A stretch of 64,000 nucleotides of DNA, taken from NCBI GenBank assembly GCA_031292575.1, contig JARLGX010000005.1, positions 124,001 to 188,000 on the forward strand, in the 5' to 3' direction. Each line of letters opens with the position of its first letter. Positions within the stretch are counted from its first letter, which is position 1. Source of the DNA: Paludibacter sp. GTDB lineage: Bacteria > Bacteroidota > Bacteroidia > Bacteroidales > Paludibacteraceae. The notes beneath the pieces are model-generated. The model was not told where the DNA came from. It searched no databases and saw only the letters and a list, made by a program, of their open reading frames with translations. Shown in pieces: positions 46,073-54,472 of this stretch. The position numbers and the translations under genes were made by a program.

Positions 46073-46756
46073 TTATTTCTTTTTAGCTTCATCACGAGCT
46101 TTTATCCGCGCATACCAGGCATCTCGCTCTTTTACCAGATCATAGCCCCGAGTTGAAAGATAGTTGTTTATACGTCCTTTATATTTGCCAAACGCCTCAT
46201 GTTTTTTGTTAGCACTTTCAGCGTCGATGGCAAATTCGCGGGCTTCTTTCAGCCACGCCAGAATCTGGGCTTTTTCGTCGGCTTTTAGTGTAGGAATCAT
46301 ATCCAGCGTAGCATCATACGTAACTTTTACAACTCCAAAAGTAATTCCATCTTCGATAGCTTCAATTTGTTCAGGATTGAGGTACAAGGATAAATTGGCA
46401 GGGAACGCAAAGTGCGAGCGGTAAAGTGCAGACTCTTTTTCGTTTTGAGCTTCATTCAACGCCAATTTTTTATCATCGCCTTTCAATGCAGATCTTTTTA
46501 TGCGGTTTATCGTTGTGTCGCGCTTAGCATAAATATCGTTTAACTCGAAATAACGGTTAGCCACAATGTTAGTCACATTTGTAATTATCTCGTTATCTTT
46601 CAACTCCAGTTTGTCTACAACCTTTTTGGAACGTGAAACAATAGTTTCGACGTATTTCGGATTACGGTTCTTGGTGTCAAGTTCCACTGCATGTAAAGCT
46701 GGAACTAAGAGTAAAAAACTCATTGCAAGTCCGAAAAATTTATTCTTCATTTTCAT
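46073..46756 (-). CDS. Stand-alone DUF3826 secreted protein
   Basis: A 227-residue protein with signal peptide (MKMKNKFFGLAMSFLLLVPALHA) and then an all-helical, Lys/Glu-rich DUF3826 domain. It aligns with the C-terminal ~190 residues of the CE19-like protein: both have ANRYFELNDIYAKRD / HIKAVRDWHNEHP-type helices and end with a cognate motif (YLSTRGYDLVKERDAWYARI; YLNDNGRNWHQMYKDFVTKI). No catalytic motif. The family occurs with pectin-degrading genes in Bacteroidota, so it may be a periplasmic partner or scaffold for the esterase or lyases. It is last in the minus-strand pectate lyase operon but separated from PL1 by a hairpin. Confidence 0.82.
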   Translation of the reverse strand: MKMKNKFFGLAMSFLLLVPALHAVELDTKNRNPKYVETIVSRSKKVVDKLELKDNEIITNVTNIVANRYFELNDIYAKRDTTINRIKRSALKGDDKKLALNEAQNEKESALYRSHFAFPANLSLYLNPEQIEAIEDGITFGVVKVTYDATLDMIPTLKADEKAQILAWLKEAREFAIDAESANKKHEAFGKYKGRINNYLSTRGYDLVKERDAWYARIKARDEAKKK

Positions 46757-46787
46757 TATAAAATTATTTTAATTAATGAGTTTTGGA

Positions 46788-46820
46788 AAAAACGCAGAGA
46801 ATATTAATCTCTGCGTTTAT
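46788..46820 (-). terminator. Hairpin between PL1 and DUF3826 genes
   Basis: AAACGCAGAGA (46790-46800) pairs perfectly with TCTCTGCGTTT (46808-46818). On the minus strand the stem is followed by TTTTTCC, giving a terminator or attenuator for the PL1 gene upstream. Confidence 0.8.
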
Positions 46821-46854
46821 ATTAAAAATTTAAGAAAATCCGTTGAATTGTGAA

Positions 46855-48543
46855 TTACATTAGTTTTCCTTTTGCAGCTAACGTATCGTGATTGTTTTTA
46901 GGATTAGTCCAGTCTGTTTTCTTCTTGGTGCTGATTCCGTTGATATACTTTTCAATGTTGGTATAACCATCACCGGTGCAATCTTTATTAGCATCAGAAG
47001 GATCATTAGGATTTAAACCATTTGCTTTTTCCCATGCATCCGGCATACCATCGTGGTCAGTATCAACATAAGGTGTTCCTTTGTATTCTGGATACCCTCC
47101 AACCTGGCGAATGTCAGTAATAATTCCCTGTTTGTATGAATCTTTACCCAAACGACGATGTTTAAACTGGTAGAAGTTTACAGAATCTAATCCCTCTTTG
47201 TAAAATACTTTTCCAGTTTTTACCTGAGTCAAAATATGTTGATCTATAATATCTCTTTTTGGAATATTAGCCCCAACATTATCCAACACAAAGTTATATG
47301 CATCTTTTGCTTTCATAATTGGGAATTCAGGTTTTGGAAAAGGCTGGTTCCAACGCATTGAATCGGTATATTGACCAGCATTGTTCATATTTTCCACCTG
47401 CACACCACCGTTCCAGTTATCTTTCGTCACAGCATCATCTCCTTCCATCACGTTTCCATTGCAATAAACGCGGCCAAAGACCAAATAGCCCAGTCTGCTG
47501 CGACCCGATTCTGGTTTCAGAATTCGGTGCCCAATCGGTTCATTTTTAGGAGTAAGCGGTCCCGGTTTGTAATAGTTGTTAATGATATTATAAAGTGCAG
47601 TATAATCACCTCCATCCACTGAGCGATTATGCCAGTTATAAATTACATTATTCACAAAGTTGAAAATGCCGTTCCAGCCGATTGACGGATTGCGTCCGGC
47701 ATTATTGGCCCAAAGGTTACGCATAAACGAGCAGTTTTCGCCACCAAGTGTGCTTCCAAAAGCATGATTATATGTATCGAGTGCTTGTGCAGATATAGTA
47801 TTCTGAATAGTTACATTTACTGTCGGCAGTTTTTCTTCTTTTATACCAGGTCCCGGATCGAACATATGGCGATAGAACGAGATATTTTCATCTAAACCCC
47901 ATTCGCACGAGCAGTGGTCAATCATAATATTTCCAACCGGATTTCCACCAAATGCGTCGTCACGTCGCTCAACTTTTGTTTCACCCCTACGAAAACGCAT
48001 ATGGCGAACTACAACATCGTGTGTGTTTACCCAAAATGTTTCACCAGCCACACAAACCCCATCTCCCGGAGCGGTTTGCCCTGCAATAGTAAGATATGGA
48101 GCTTCAACAATTATAGGTGTTTTCAGGTGAATAATTCCTGCCACGTTAAATACCACGATGCGTGCTCCAACACTTCCTTCACAAGCTTCACGCAACGTTC
48201 CAGGACCACGGTCAGCCAGACTTGTTACCGTAATTACTTTTCCTCCACGTCCACCAAACGAAAATTCACCTCCACCTTCGGCACCCGGGAAAGCAGGAAT
48301 TTTAGCCTGTGGTAAATCGGTAGGACGCGCAGCCCAGGGAATATACGGTTTTCCATTGCATTTATCTGCTTTCAGAATTGCCTTATTAGCGAGCATAACG
48401 CTGTCTGCATAATGGAATTCTATCTGAATCATTTTTTCAGCCTGAGCCTTTAAATCAGATGGTACATCAGGGTACTGTGCATACAATGCCATAGGCGCAA
48501 AAAGCAGCACAGTCATAATTTTTAAGAAAGTTTTCTTGTTCAT
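46855..48543 (-). CDS. PL1-family pectate lyase-like protein with Ca-binding tail
   Basis: A 562-residue secreted protein (signal peptide ending at ALYAQ). The PL1 beta-helix starts at about residue 85 with PAFPGAEGGGEFSFGGRGGK, followed by AGIIHLKTPI, LTIAGQTAPGDGV, VVRHMRFRRGE, MIDHCSCEWGLDENIS and MRNLWANNAGRNPSIG. These give the calcium-site and Arg regions typical of the Bacteroidota PL1 subfamily. Near residue 505 a DTDHDGMPDAWEKANGLNP segment is a thrombospondin-3/dockerin-like calcium motif. It cleaves polygalacturonate by beta-elimination. It lacks a clear T9SS tail, unlike the neighbouring PL1, so it may be periplasmic. Confidence 0.87.
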   Translation of the reverse strand: MNKKTFLKIMTVLLFAPMALYAQYPDVPSDLKAQAEKMIQIEFHYADSVMLANKAILKADKCNGKPYIPWAARPTDLPQAKIPAFPGAEGGGEFSFGGRGGKVITVTSLADRGPGTLREACEGSVGARIVVFNVAGIIHLKTPIIVEAPYLTIAGQTAPGDGVCVAGETFWVNTHDVVVRHMRFRRGETKVERRDDAFGGNPVGNIMIDHCSCEWGLDENISFYRHMFDPGPGIKEEKLPTVNVTIQNTISAQALDTYNHAFGSTLGGENCSFMRNLWANNAGRNPSIGWNGIFNFVNNVIYNWHNRSVDGGDYTALYNIINNYYKPGPLTPKNEPIGHRILKPESGRSRLGYLVFGRVYCNGNVMEGDDAVTKDNWNGGVQVENMNNAGQYTDSMRWNQPFPKPEFPIMKAKDAYNFVLDNVGANIPKRDIIDQHILTQVKTGKVFYKEGLDSVNFYQFKHRRLGKDSYKQGIITDIRQVGGYPEYKGTPYVDTDHDGMPDAWEKANGLNPNDPSDANKDCTGDGYTNIEKYINGISTKKKTDWTNPKNNHDTLAAKGKLM

Positions 48544-48732
48544 TTTTTACTGTAATTAGTAATATTATAGGGTTTGAATTTCAAAAACAAGACGCAAATC
48601 TTATGCAATTGTACTCAAAAAACGAGAGTTAGACAAATGCAAAATGGAGATAACGACAAATAAAAGCGCGATCTCCATTCTGTTCTGTATCAATAATATT
48701 CAGTCTAATAATTCTCTTTTTTAAATATGAAG

Positions 48733-50529
48733 CTAATCTTTTATAATCTTAAATTGTTGCGTAGCTCCAGTGGCATTTTTTATCTGAACAAAATAGCAAC
48801 CTTTAATAAAATTAGATATATCTATAGAATTGTTGTTTGCTAACGAACTAACTAAAAGTTGTTTTCCATTCAAATCGATAACCTTAGCCGATAGTAATGG
48901 ACTATCGGCTATAACTTTGAATTTTCCATTAACAACAGTTGGTACAACTTTAGCATTAAAGCTCTTTACTTCGTTAATTGCAGTAACAAAATTATGAGTT
49001 ATATTATCTCCCATCAGGCTGGCAAGATAAACTTCAAGAGCTGTATATCCTTCGGGAGTTTTCTGGTTGCGATCATCCGGATTATTAGGATCCAATCCAT
49101 TGGCAATCTCCCAATCATCCGGCATACCGTCGTTGTCGGTATCTGTTGGAGCAACTGCATTTGCATAAGGTCTATAACCTTCAGCATTATAAGATTTATC
49201 AATAATTCCCCACGATCCTAAAGAAGCTTTAAATGTTGCGGTTCCATTCTTTACTTCGCGTATTACACGTCGTTCCACAGAGTCTCTGTTTATAGTTCCA
49301 ACATTAGCCAAGATACTATTGTAAGCATCTGTTGCTGTTTGAATTGTACTAATTTTATATGGAGTGTATCCCACCCAGGCACTATTATACACTACACTCG
49401 AAGGAGGTGAAAGTAAAATATCAGAACTTGCTGTTGCTTTTGTTGGCAGGGTTGTACCTGCAGTTCCAGACCATTTCCATATAAAACCAGTCCAGTTATC
49501 TGAATTTATTGTTGAAGAACCTTCCATGATATTTCCTGAAAGATACCATTGAGGAATACTGCTCGCTCCGCTATAAATGTAATTTGTGAAAAAATACTTT
49601 GAACCGGTTGGAGTTGCCGGTCCGGGCTTATAGTAGTTATTAACAAAGTTACAGGTATGTGAACGTGTACCAGAATTTAAAATATCACCTCCGTATGCAG
49701 CATTGGTGCTACCCCAATTGTATACCACATTGTTTATAAATTCAATAAAAACATTCGTCTCGTTAGTTGTTCTAGCACCATTTAAGCGTGGTGAACGGGA
49801 TTCATTATTAGTCCAGAGGTTATGATGATAGGTTGCGCAAATTCCTCCTGTTTGTGATCCATAACTTCTATTACCTTTCCCATGACCATCATCATACAGT
49901 GCATCATGAAATATCGACCATTGAATGGTAGTGTAACGATTGTCATAGAAAGTAAGATTTTCTTCGCCGGACCATCCGAAATTACAATGATCAAAAATGA
50001 CGTTAACGGCATTTTCACAGTCTACTGATCCTCCGGGAAGAAAAGTGCTATCAGCAGCATTTTCACCAACCCTGAAGCGCACATTTCTTACTATTAAATC
50101 AGTACATCCTCCGAAATTTACACGGCTATTTCGTATTAAAATTCCCTCTCCCGGTGCAGTTTGTCCGGCAATAGTCATTTTAGCTCTGGTACAACGGATT
50201 TCGTTCCGGTTTACAACAGTAGAGCCTGATGGTTGTAAATAGGGTTTCAATTTTATTATTCCTGAAACACGAAATATTATCGTTATTGAATCGCCGGGAT
50301 ATTGAGCTAACGCCCAACGAAAGCTTCCGGGAATGGGAGTTTCCATACTATTATAAGCGATATAATCATTTAGGTTATCGACAAATACCACTTTGCCACC
50401 ACGACCTCCTTTGGCATATTTGCCATATCCTTCGGCACTTGGAAATGCGAGAGTTTGTGCATCTGTAAGAGTTACAACTACACTTATAAACACTAATGTA
50501 AGTGCAAATTTGATTATGAATTTTGTCAT
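48733..50529 (-). CDS. PL1-family pectate lyase with T9SS sorting domain
   Basis: A 598-residue secreted lyase. Signal peptide MTKFIIKFALTLVFISVVVT, then LAFPSAEGYGKYAKGGRGGK, VSGIIKLKPYLQ, MTIAGQTAPGEGILIRNS, IVRNVRFRVGEN and IFDHCNFGWSGEENLTFYDN, the same PL1 blocks as in the neighbour. A DTDNDGMPDDWEIANGLDPN calcium motif near 480 is followed by a C-terminal sorting domain (LSAKVIDLNGKQLLVSSLAN through CYFVQIKNATG). The tail predicts export by T9SS and surface anchoring, so this enzyme probably makes the first endo-cuts in homogalacturonan outside the cell, feeding SusCD. Confidence 0.88.
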   Translation of the reverse strand: MTKFIIKFALTLVFISVVVTLTDAQTLAFPSAEGYGKYAKGGRGGKVVFVDNLNDYIAYNSMETPIPGSFRWALAQYPGDSITIIFRVSGIIKLKPYLQPSGSTVVNRNEIRCTRAKMTIAGQTAPGEGILIRNSRVNFGGCTDLIVRNVRFRVGENAADSTFLPGGSVDCENAVNVIFDHCNFGWSGEENLTFYDNRYTTIQWSIFHDALYDDGHGKGNRSYGSQTGGICATYHHNLWTNNESRSPRLNGARTTNETNVFIEFINNVVYNWGSTNAAYGGDILNSGTRSHTCNFVNNYYKPGPATPTGSKYFFTNYIYSGASSIPQWYLSGNIMEGSSTINSDNWTGFIWKWSGTAGTTLPTKATASSDILLSPPSSVVYNSAWVGYTPYKISTIQTATDAYNSILANVGTINRDSVERRVIREVKNGTATFKASLGSWGIIDKSYNAEGYRPYANAVAPTDTDNDGMPDDWEIANGLDPNNPDDRNQKTPEGYTALEVYLASLMGDNITHNFVTAINEVKSFNAKVVPTVVNGKFKVIADSPLLSAKVIDLNGKQLLVSSLANNNSIDISNFIKGCYFVQIKNATGATQQFKIIKD

Positions 50530-50643
50530 GTGTTTAATTAGATTTAATATTAGAATAAAAATATGGATGAAATTTTCTTTGTTTTGAGAAAATTTGTGTG
50601 GGTTTGAGGAATAAATAATAATTATCGAGGATAGATATACAAT

Positions 50644-52104
50644 TTAAATCTCCAACTTTTTTACTATTATAAATCCATCCGTAGTTTGAATACGTATAAT
50701 GTACGCACCTTTCATCATATTTGTAATTGATAATGCAGATGCATTCTGATTCTCACAAATTTTAACTCCACTAGGATTGTACAATTGAATTTTAGCAAGC
50801 ATTTCAGTAAATATAATTTTGTCTGATTTTTTTAAAAAACTTATCTGGTTTTCCCTCACATTATTTGTTCCAGTTATAGTAGAGGTAGCATCGCTCAAAA
50901 CTCCGATCGGATTCATCGCCCTTACACTATAATTACCGACTGTTCCTGCTTGGTCAGTAAAAGTCAAATCAGTGGTTGAGCCAATATAATTTCCATTCTT
51001 GTAAATTACATATCCAGCTGTTCCTCCAACTGCCGGCCAACTAAGAACATTCCCTGTTACAGTCAGGCCCGAGGGTTGAGCTGTAGGAGTGCTTAGTGTT
51101 ATCGGATCAAAAGCTGCTGCATAAGCTGTTGCATAAACAATTTTGGGATTTAATATGCTATCTGCATCATATTGTTGTAGCTGGAAACTCCAGCTGATTC
51201 TTCCTGTTACATTTGCAGCAGTTCCATCTGCGTTCAAACTCCCGTATTCAGCAAATTTGGCTGTTGTTTCATTTCCACTCATAGCAGCCCAACCTGCCGA
51301 TTTGATATGTTTTCCAAGTGTACAGTTTAAGTAATATGCTCCGGCATTTATATTCCATGGTCGGCCTAAATCATAGCTACTTGAGGCTACATCAGGGTTA
51401 GCAGTTATATTACATTTTCGAAACACAAAACCAAGATTTAAAGTTTTTCCTGAAACAGATGATGTTTTTATTGTATATGAATCCTCAGGAGCAACTATAT
51501 GACCTCCTCCATTTACACAATTAATTGTGCAATCGTCAAAGAAAAGAGTACCTCCTGCATAAATAAAATCTACAGCTCCTTCGAGCCAGCAATTTTTGAA
51601 ATAGCCTCGCGTTCCTTTTTTTGATCTGTAAGTGTCTTGATATCCCAACACTTTACAATTCTTAAATATCTGGCGGTCGCCGGCAGTATATAGTGCTTCA
51701 GCCATTCCTGTATTACCAGCAGTATTTTGAATAGTTATATTTTCACAATAAAGATCTGAAGCATAAAACTTAACGGTACAAACATCTTCGTATGTGGGAG
51801 AACCTGAACTTGCTCGTGATTGAGAATGAGTAATTATAACATTTCCATAACTCTCTCCTATCAAACTGATTTTTTTAGTTGAAGCTGCCGCTTTTGTTCC
51901 CAATGTGACTTGCTCATTATAAGTTCCATTTTTGATAAATATCATGCTTGCCTGTCCATCGGGACATGCATTCAAAGCAGATTGTATGCTGGTATAATCC
52001 CCTGAACCATCTGAAGCAACAATATATTTGAAAACCTGAGAAGATGCATTTATCGAAAGCATCACTAAACAGGTTAAAATAAGAAGTAATTTTTGTAATT
52101 TCAT
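50644..52104 (-). CDS. CE8 pectin methylesterase with Fn3-like and T9SS domains
   Basis: ATG 52104 is preferred: it starts the signal peptide MKLQKLLLILTCLVMLSINA, whereas ATG 52137 adds 11 polar residues. The protein has 486 residues. The CE8 beta-helix shows GSGDYTSIQSAL near residue 30, EALYTAGDRQIFKNCKVLGY with QDT near 145, WLEGAVDFIYAGGT near 170 (catalytic Asp) and LGRPW near 240. A fibronectin-III-like module (~345-420) and a T9SS tail (IQLYNPSGVKICENQN through GAYIIRIQTTDG) follow. It demethylates pectin at the surface, preparing it for the pectate lyases. Downstream of susD, with a long hairpin in between. Confidence 0.9.
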   Translation of the reverse strand: MKLQKLLLILTCLVMLSINASSQVFKYIVASDGSGDYTSIQSALNACPDGQASMIFIKNGTYNEQVTLGTKAAASTKKISLIGESYGNVIITHSQSRASSGSPTYEDVCTVKFYASDLYCENITIQNTAGNTGMAEALYTAGDRQIFKNCKVLGYQDTYRSKKGTRGYFKNCWLEGAVDFIYAGGTLFFDDCTINCVNGGGHIVAPEDSYTIKTSSVSGKTLNLGFVFRKCNITANPDVASSSYDLGRPWNINAGAYYLNCTLGKHIKSAGWAAMSGNETTAKFAEYGSLNADGTAANVTGRISWSFQLQQYDADSILNPKIVYATAYAAAFDPITLSTPTAQPSGLTVTGNVLSWPAVGGTAGYVIYKNGNYIGSTTDLTFTDQAGTVGNYSVRAMNPIGVLSDATSTITGTNNVRENQISFLKKSDKIIFTEMLAKIQLYNPSGVKICENQNASALSITNMMKGAYIIRIQTTDGFIIVKKLEI

Positions 52105-52142
52105 TCTTGTTATTTTTATTTTTGATAATTGTTGCAAAATAT

Positions 52143-52204
52143 AATTCCTGCAGATACCTCTCTATTTAGTGATTAATCATTAAAACAGGGCATCTGCAGG
52201 AATT
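52143..52204 (-). terminator. 13-bp stem hairpin between susD and CE8 genes
   Basis: AATTCCTGCAGAT (52143-52155) pairs perfectly with ATCTGCAGGAATT (52192-52204) around a 36-base loop. No T-run follows on the minus strand, so it more likely stabilises the susCD transcript end or attenuates downstream expression than acts as a full terminator. Confidence 0.65.
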
Positions 52205-52242
52205 CAAATTTTAGCTCATCTGCATAATAAAAAAGTTATGGG

Positions 52243-54459
52243 TTATTCAGCCAATGGATCGTAAGTTCCATTCGCATTCCCATTTTCCAGATCCGGCCAA
52301 CCTATGGTTTGTTTTAAAGTTACATTCATTTGCTGTGCACTATATCTCAATCCAATAAAGTAATACTTGGGTTGAAAAGTCACTGCCGCTGCATCCACTG
52401 TATAATATTTTCGAGTCAAATTATTAGCATAAAACGTAAACAATTTATCAATTGTATTTCCGGTTATCTGAACAGTGGAATCACTCATAAGATTCAGAGG
52501 TGTAGGGCGTACAACACTATTTTTAACTAACGGATCATTTGCAAAGCCTGCTACAGTTGTAGCAGTTGAAATCGTAGTTGCGTTAGTACCACTAATATTA
52601 TCCGCCACGCGAACTTCAATTCCGTTTCTATATGTTCCATTAAATGGTGGAACACCTAAATACGTACATGTATTTCCGGAAAAACCTGTTAATACCCAAT
52701 TAGGATTCAGCGATCCTTGTCCAACTCCACCATCAAAGAGCATCCAACGACGCATATCATCAAAGCGTTTTCCTTCATATGCCAATTCAATTTGGCGTTC
52801 ATACAGGATGGCAGCAAACAATTTTGCGCGGTTACTACTCAAGTCTGCATCCAATCCATAATTATTGGCACTCGTATAACCCACACGCTGACGGATTAAC
52901 TGCAAAGCAGCCACTGCTTCATCAGGATGATTAGCACCACAAGCAGATTCGGCAAAGTTCAATAAAACTTCCGCATAACGAATTTCCATGTAAGGAGCTG
53001 CAGATAACGTAAAAGCCTTTCCTGCACCGAGTGCTGTATTATAAACATAATCAGGGGCGTTATTTACATCGAGGTCATCCGTACGTTTGCGCACAAAAAC
53101 ACTTGTATTATTAGCTCCCAGACCATCGGCTGCAAAGCCTGTATAGGCTGCAGATGCCCTTTTAGTTGCATCATCATACCAGGTATAGCTCCAAAGTACG
53201 TAGTTACTGCCGATATAAGGATATGAATTGGCTCCCAACGAAGTAGGATCACCGCTAAATGACCATTTTTCACCCGGGAAAGCAAATGTACGGTAGAAAC
53301 GTGGATCACGGTTCACAAAGAAACGGAGATTATCATAAGCATACGCTGATGGAGTTAACAAAGAAGAAACTGACGACGTTGTAGATGGTTTTCTGCCATC
53401 TGCCATAGGGAAAAGATCAATCATCTGGGCAGTTGTATTCTTGCCACCGCTTCCACCTGCGTTATACGGGCGAATAGAATTTTCCCACGTATTATTCTTG
53501 TCGTAGTTGGTACCTGGCGAAGTTTGCACAGTGTTATACAACGTCACAAACACTGCCTCTGGACTAGTGTAATCTGAAAACATTTTTGCCCATCCTGAAG
53601 CATTATGACCCGGACTTGAAAGATAAGCCAAACCAAAACCTCCTGCTGTCAATTCAGCAATAGCAGCTTTATTAGATTGATAGGCTGTCTCCCAACGAGC
53701 TACATCGTCTGCACGGTTAAAGAGCGGACTCGCATAAAGCAGACGGGCACGACCTTGCAAGGCTAAAGCTGCACCAGCTGTTACACGACCATTATCAGTA
53801 GCTGCAGTAGCAGACCAGTTTGCAGGCAAATAAGTAGATGCCGTGTCCAAATCGTTACAGATAAAATCAATACAAGCTTTTGAGGTAGCACGTGGAATTA
53901 CTAAACTTAAACCTCCGGTACTCCCGATTATCGGATTTTGTACATGATCAACAATCGGTACTCCACCATACATTTTTACAAGCATGTAATATTGCCATGC
54001 CCGGAAAAAATAAGCCTGTCCGAGTAATGTCTTTTTCTGATCAGCTGGAAGGGTACCACCTTTAACACCCTCTATGACCATGTTGCACTCACGTATATAC
54101 CCATAAGGGCTGATATTTTTATTTTGGTAATAAAAATAATCAGGAACATTTGTATTATCCATGACGATTGATGGATCTACATATTGAGATAATCCTCCAT
54201 ACTCTTCAGTACATTTCGAATAATCGTCAGATGTACCAGCACTGGGGGTATTCCAATTTATACCGGCAGTGGAACTGGGCAACATATCATAATAAAGACT
54301 ATTTACCCTCTCTGTTGCTCCTGTATAATCATTATAGATATCACTATTATATGCATTATAATCCTTTTTATCTTGCAGAAACTGATCGCTACATCCAGCG
54401 AAAAGAGCGGTGATTGTCAACAAAGCAACTAAAGCACCTAATTTATTTAATTTGTTCAT
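52243..54459 (-). CDS. SusD/RagB-family outer-membrane glycan-binding lipoprotein
   Basis: A 738-residue protein, on the long side for the family. The lipoprotein signal is LLTITALFAGCSDQFLQ, with the acylated Cys near residue 23. The SusD fold is indicated by YGYIRECNMVIEGVKGG, LLGQAYFFRAWQYYMLVKMYGGVPIV near 145, RGxA-type helical repeats (AALALQGRARLLYASPLFN), and C-terminal EIRYAEVLLNFAESACG plus ERQIELAYEGKRFDDMRRW. It caps the SusC channel and captures oligosaccharides. It follows susC by 13 bases. The co-located lyases imply a pectic ligand. Confidence 0.93.
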   Translation of the reverse strand: MNKLNKLGALVALLTITALFAGCSDQFLQDKKDYNAYNSDIYNDYTGATERVNSLYYDMLPSSTAGINWNTPSAGTSDDYSKCTEEYGGLSQYVDPSIVMDNTNVPDYFYYQNKNISPYGYIRECNMVIEGVKGGTLPADQKKTLLGQAYFFRAWQYYMLVKMYGGVPIVDHVQNPIIGSTGGLSLVIPRATSKACIDFICNDLDTASTYLPANWSATAATDNGRVTAGAALALQGRARLLYASPLFNRADDVARWETAYQSNKAAIAELTAGGFGLAYLSSPGHNASGWAKMFSDYTSPEAVFVTLYNTVQTSPGTNYDKNNTWENSIRPYNAGGSGGKNTTAQMIDLFPMADGRKPSTTSSVSSLLTPSAYAYDNLRFFVNRDPRFYRTFAFPGEKWSFSGDPTSLGANSYPYIGSNYVLWSYTWYDDATKRASAAYTGFAADGLGANNTSVFVRKRTDDLDVNNAPDYVYNTALGAGKAFTLSAAPYMEIRYAEVLLNFAESACGANHPDEAVAALQLIRQRVGYTSANNYGLDADLSSNRAKLFAAILYERQIELAYEGKRFDDMRRWMLFDGGVGQGSLNPNWVLTGFSGNTCTYLGVPPFNGTYRNGIEVRVADNISGTNATTISTATTVAGFANDPLVKNSVVRPTPLNLMSDSTVQITGNTIDKLFTFYANNLTRKYYTVDAAAVTFQPKYYFIGLRYSAQQMNVTLKQTIGWPDLENGNANGTYDPLAE

Positions 54460-54472
54460 CGTTTTTTACTTT

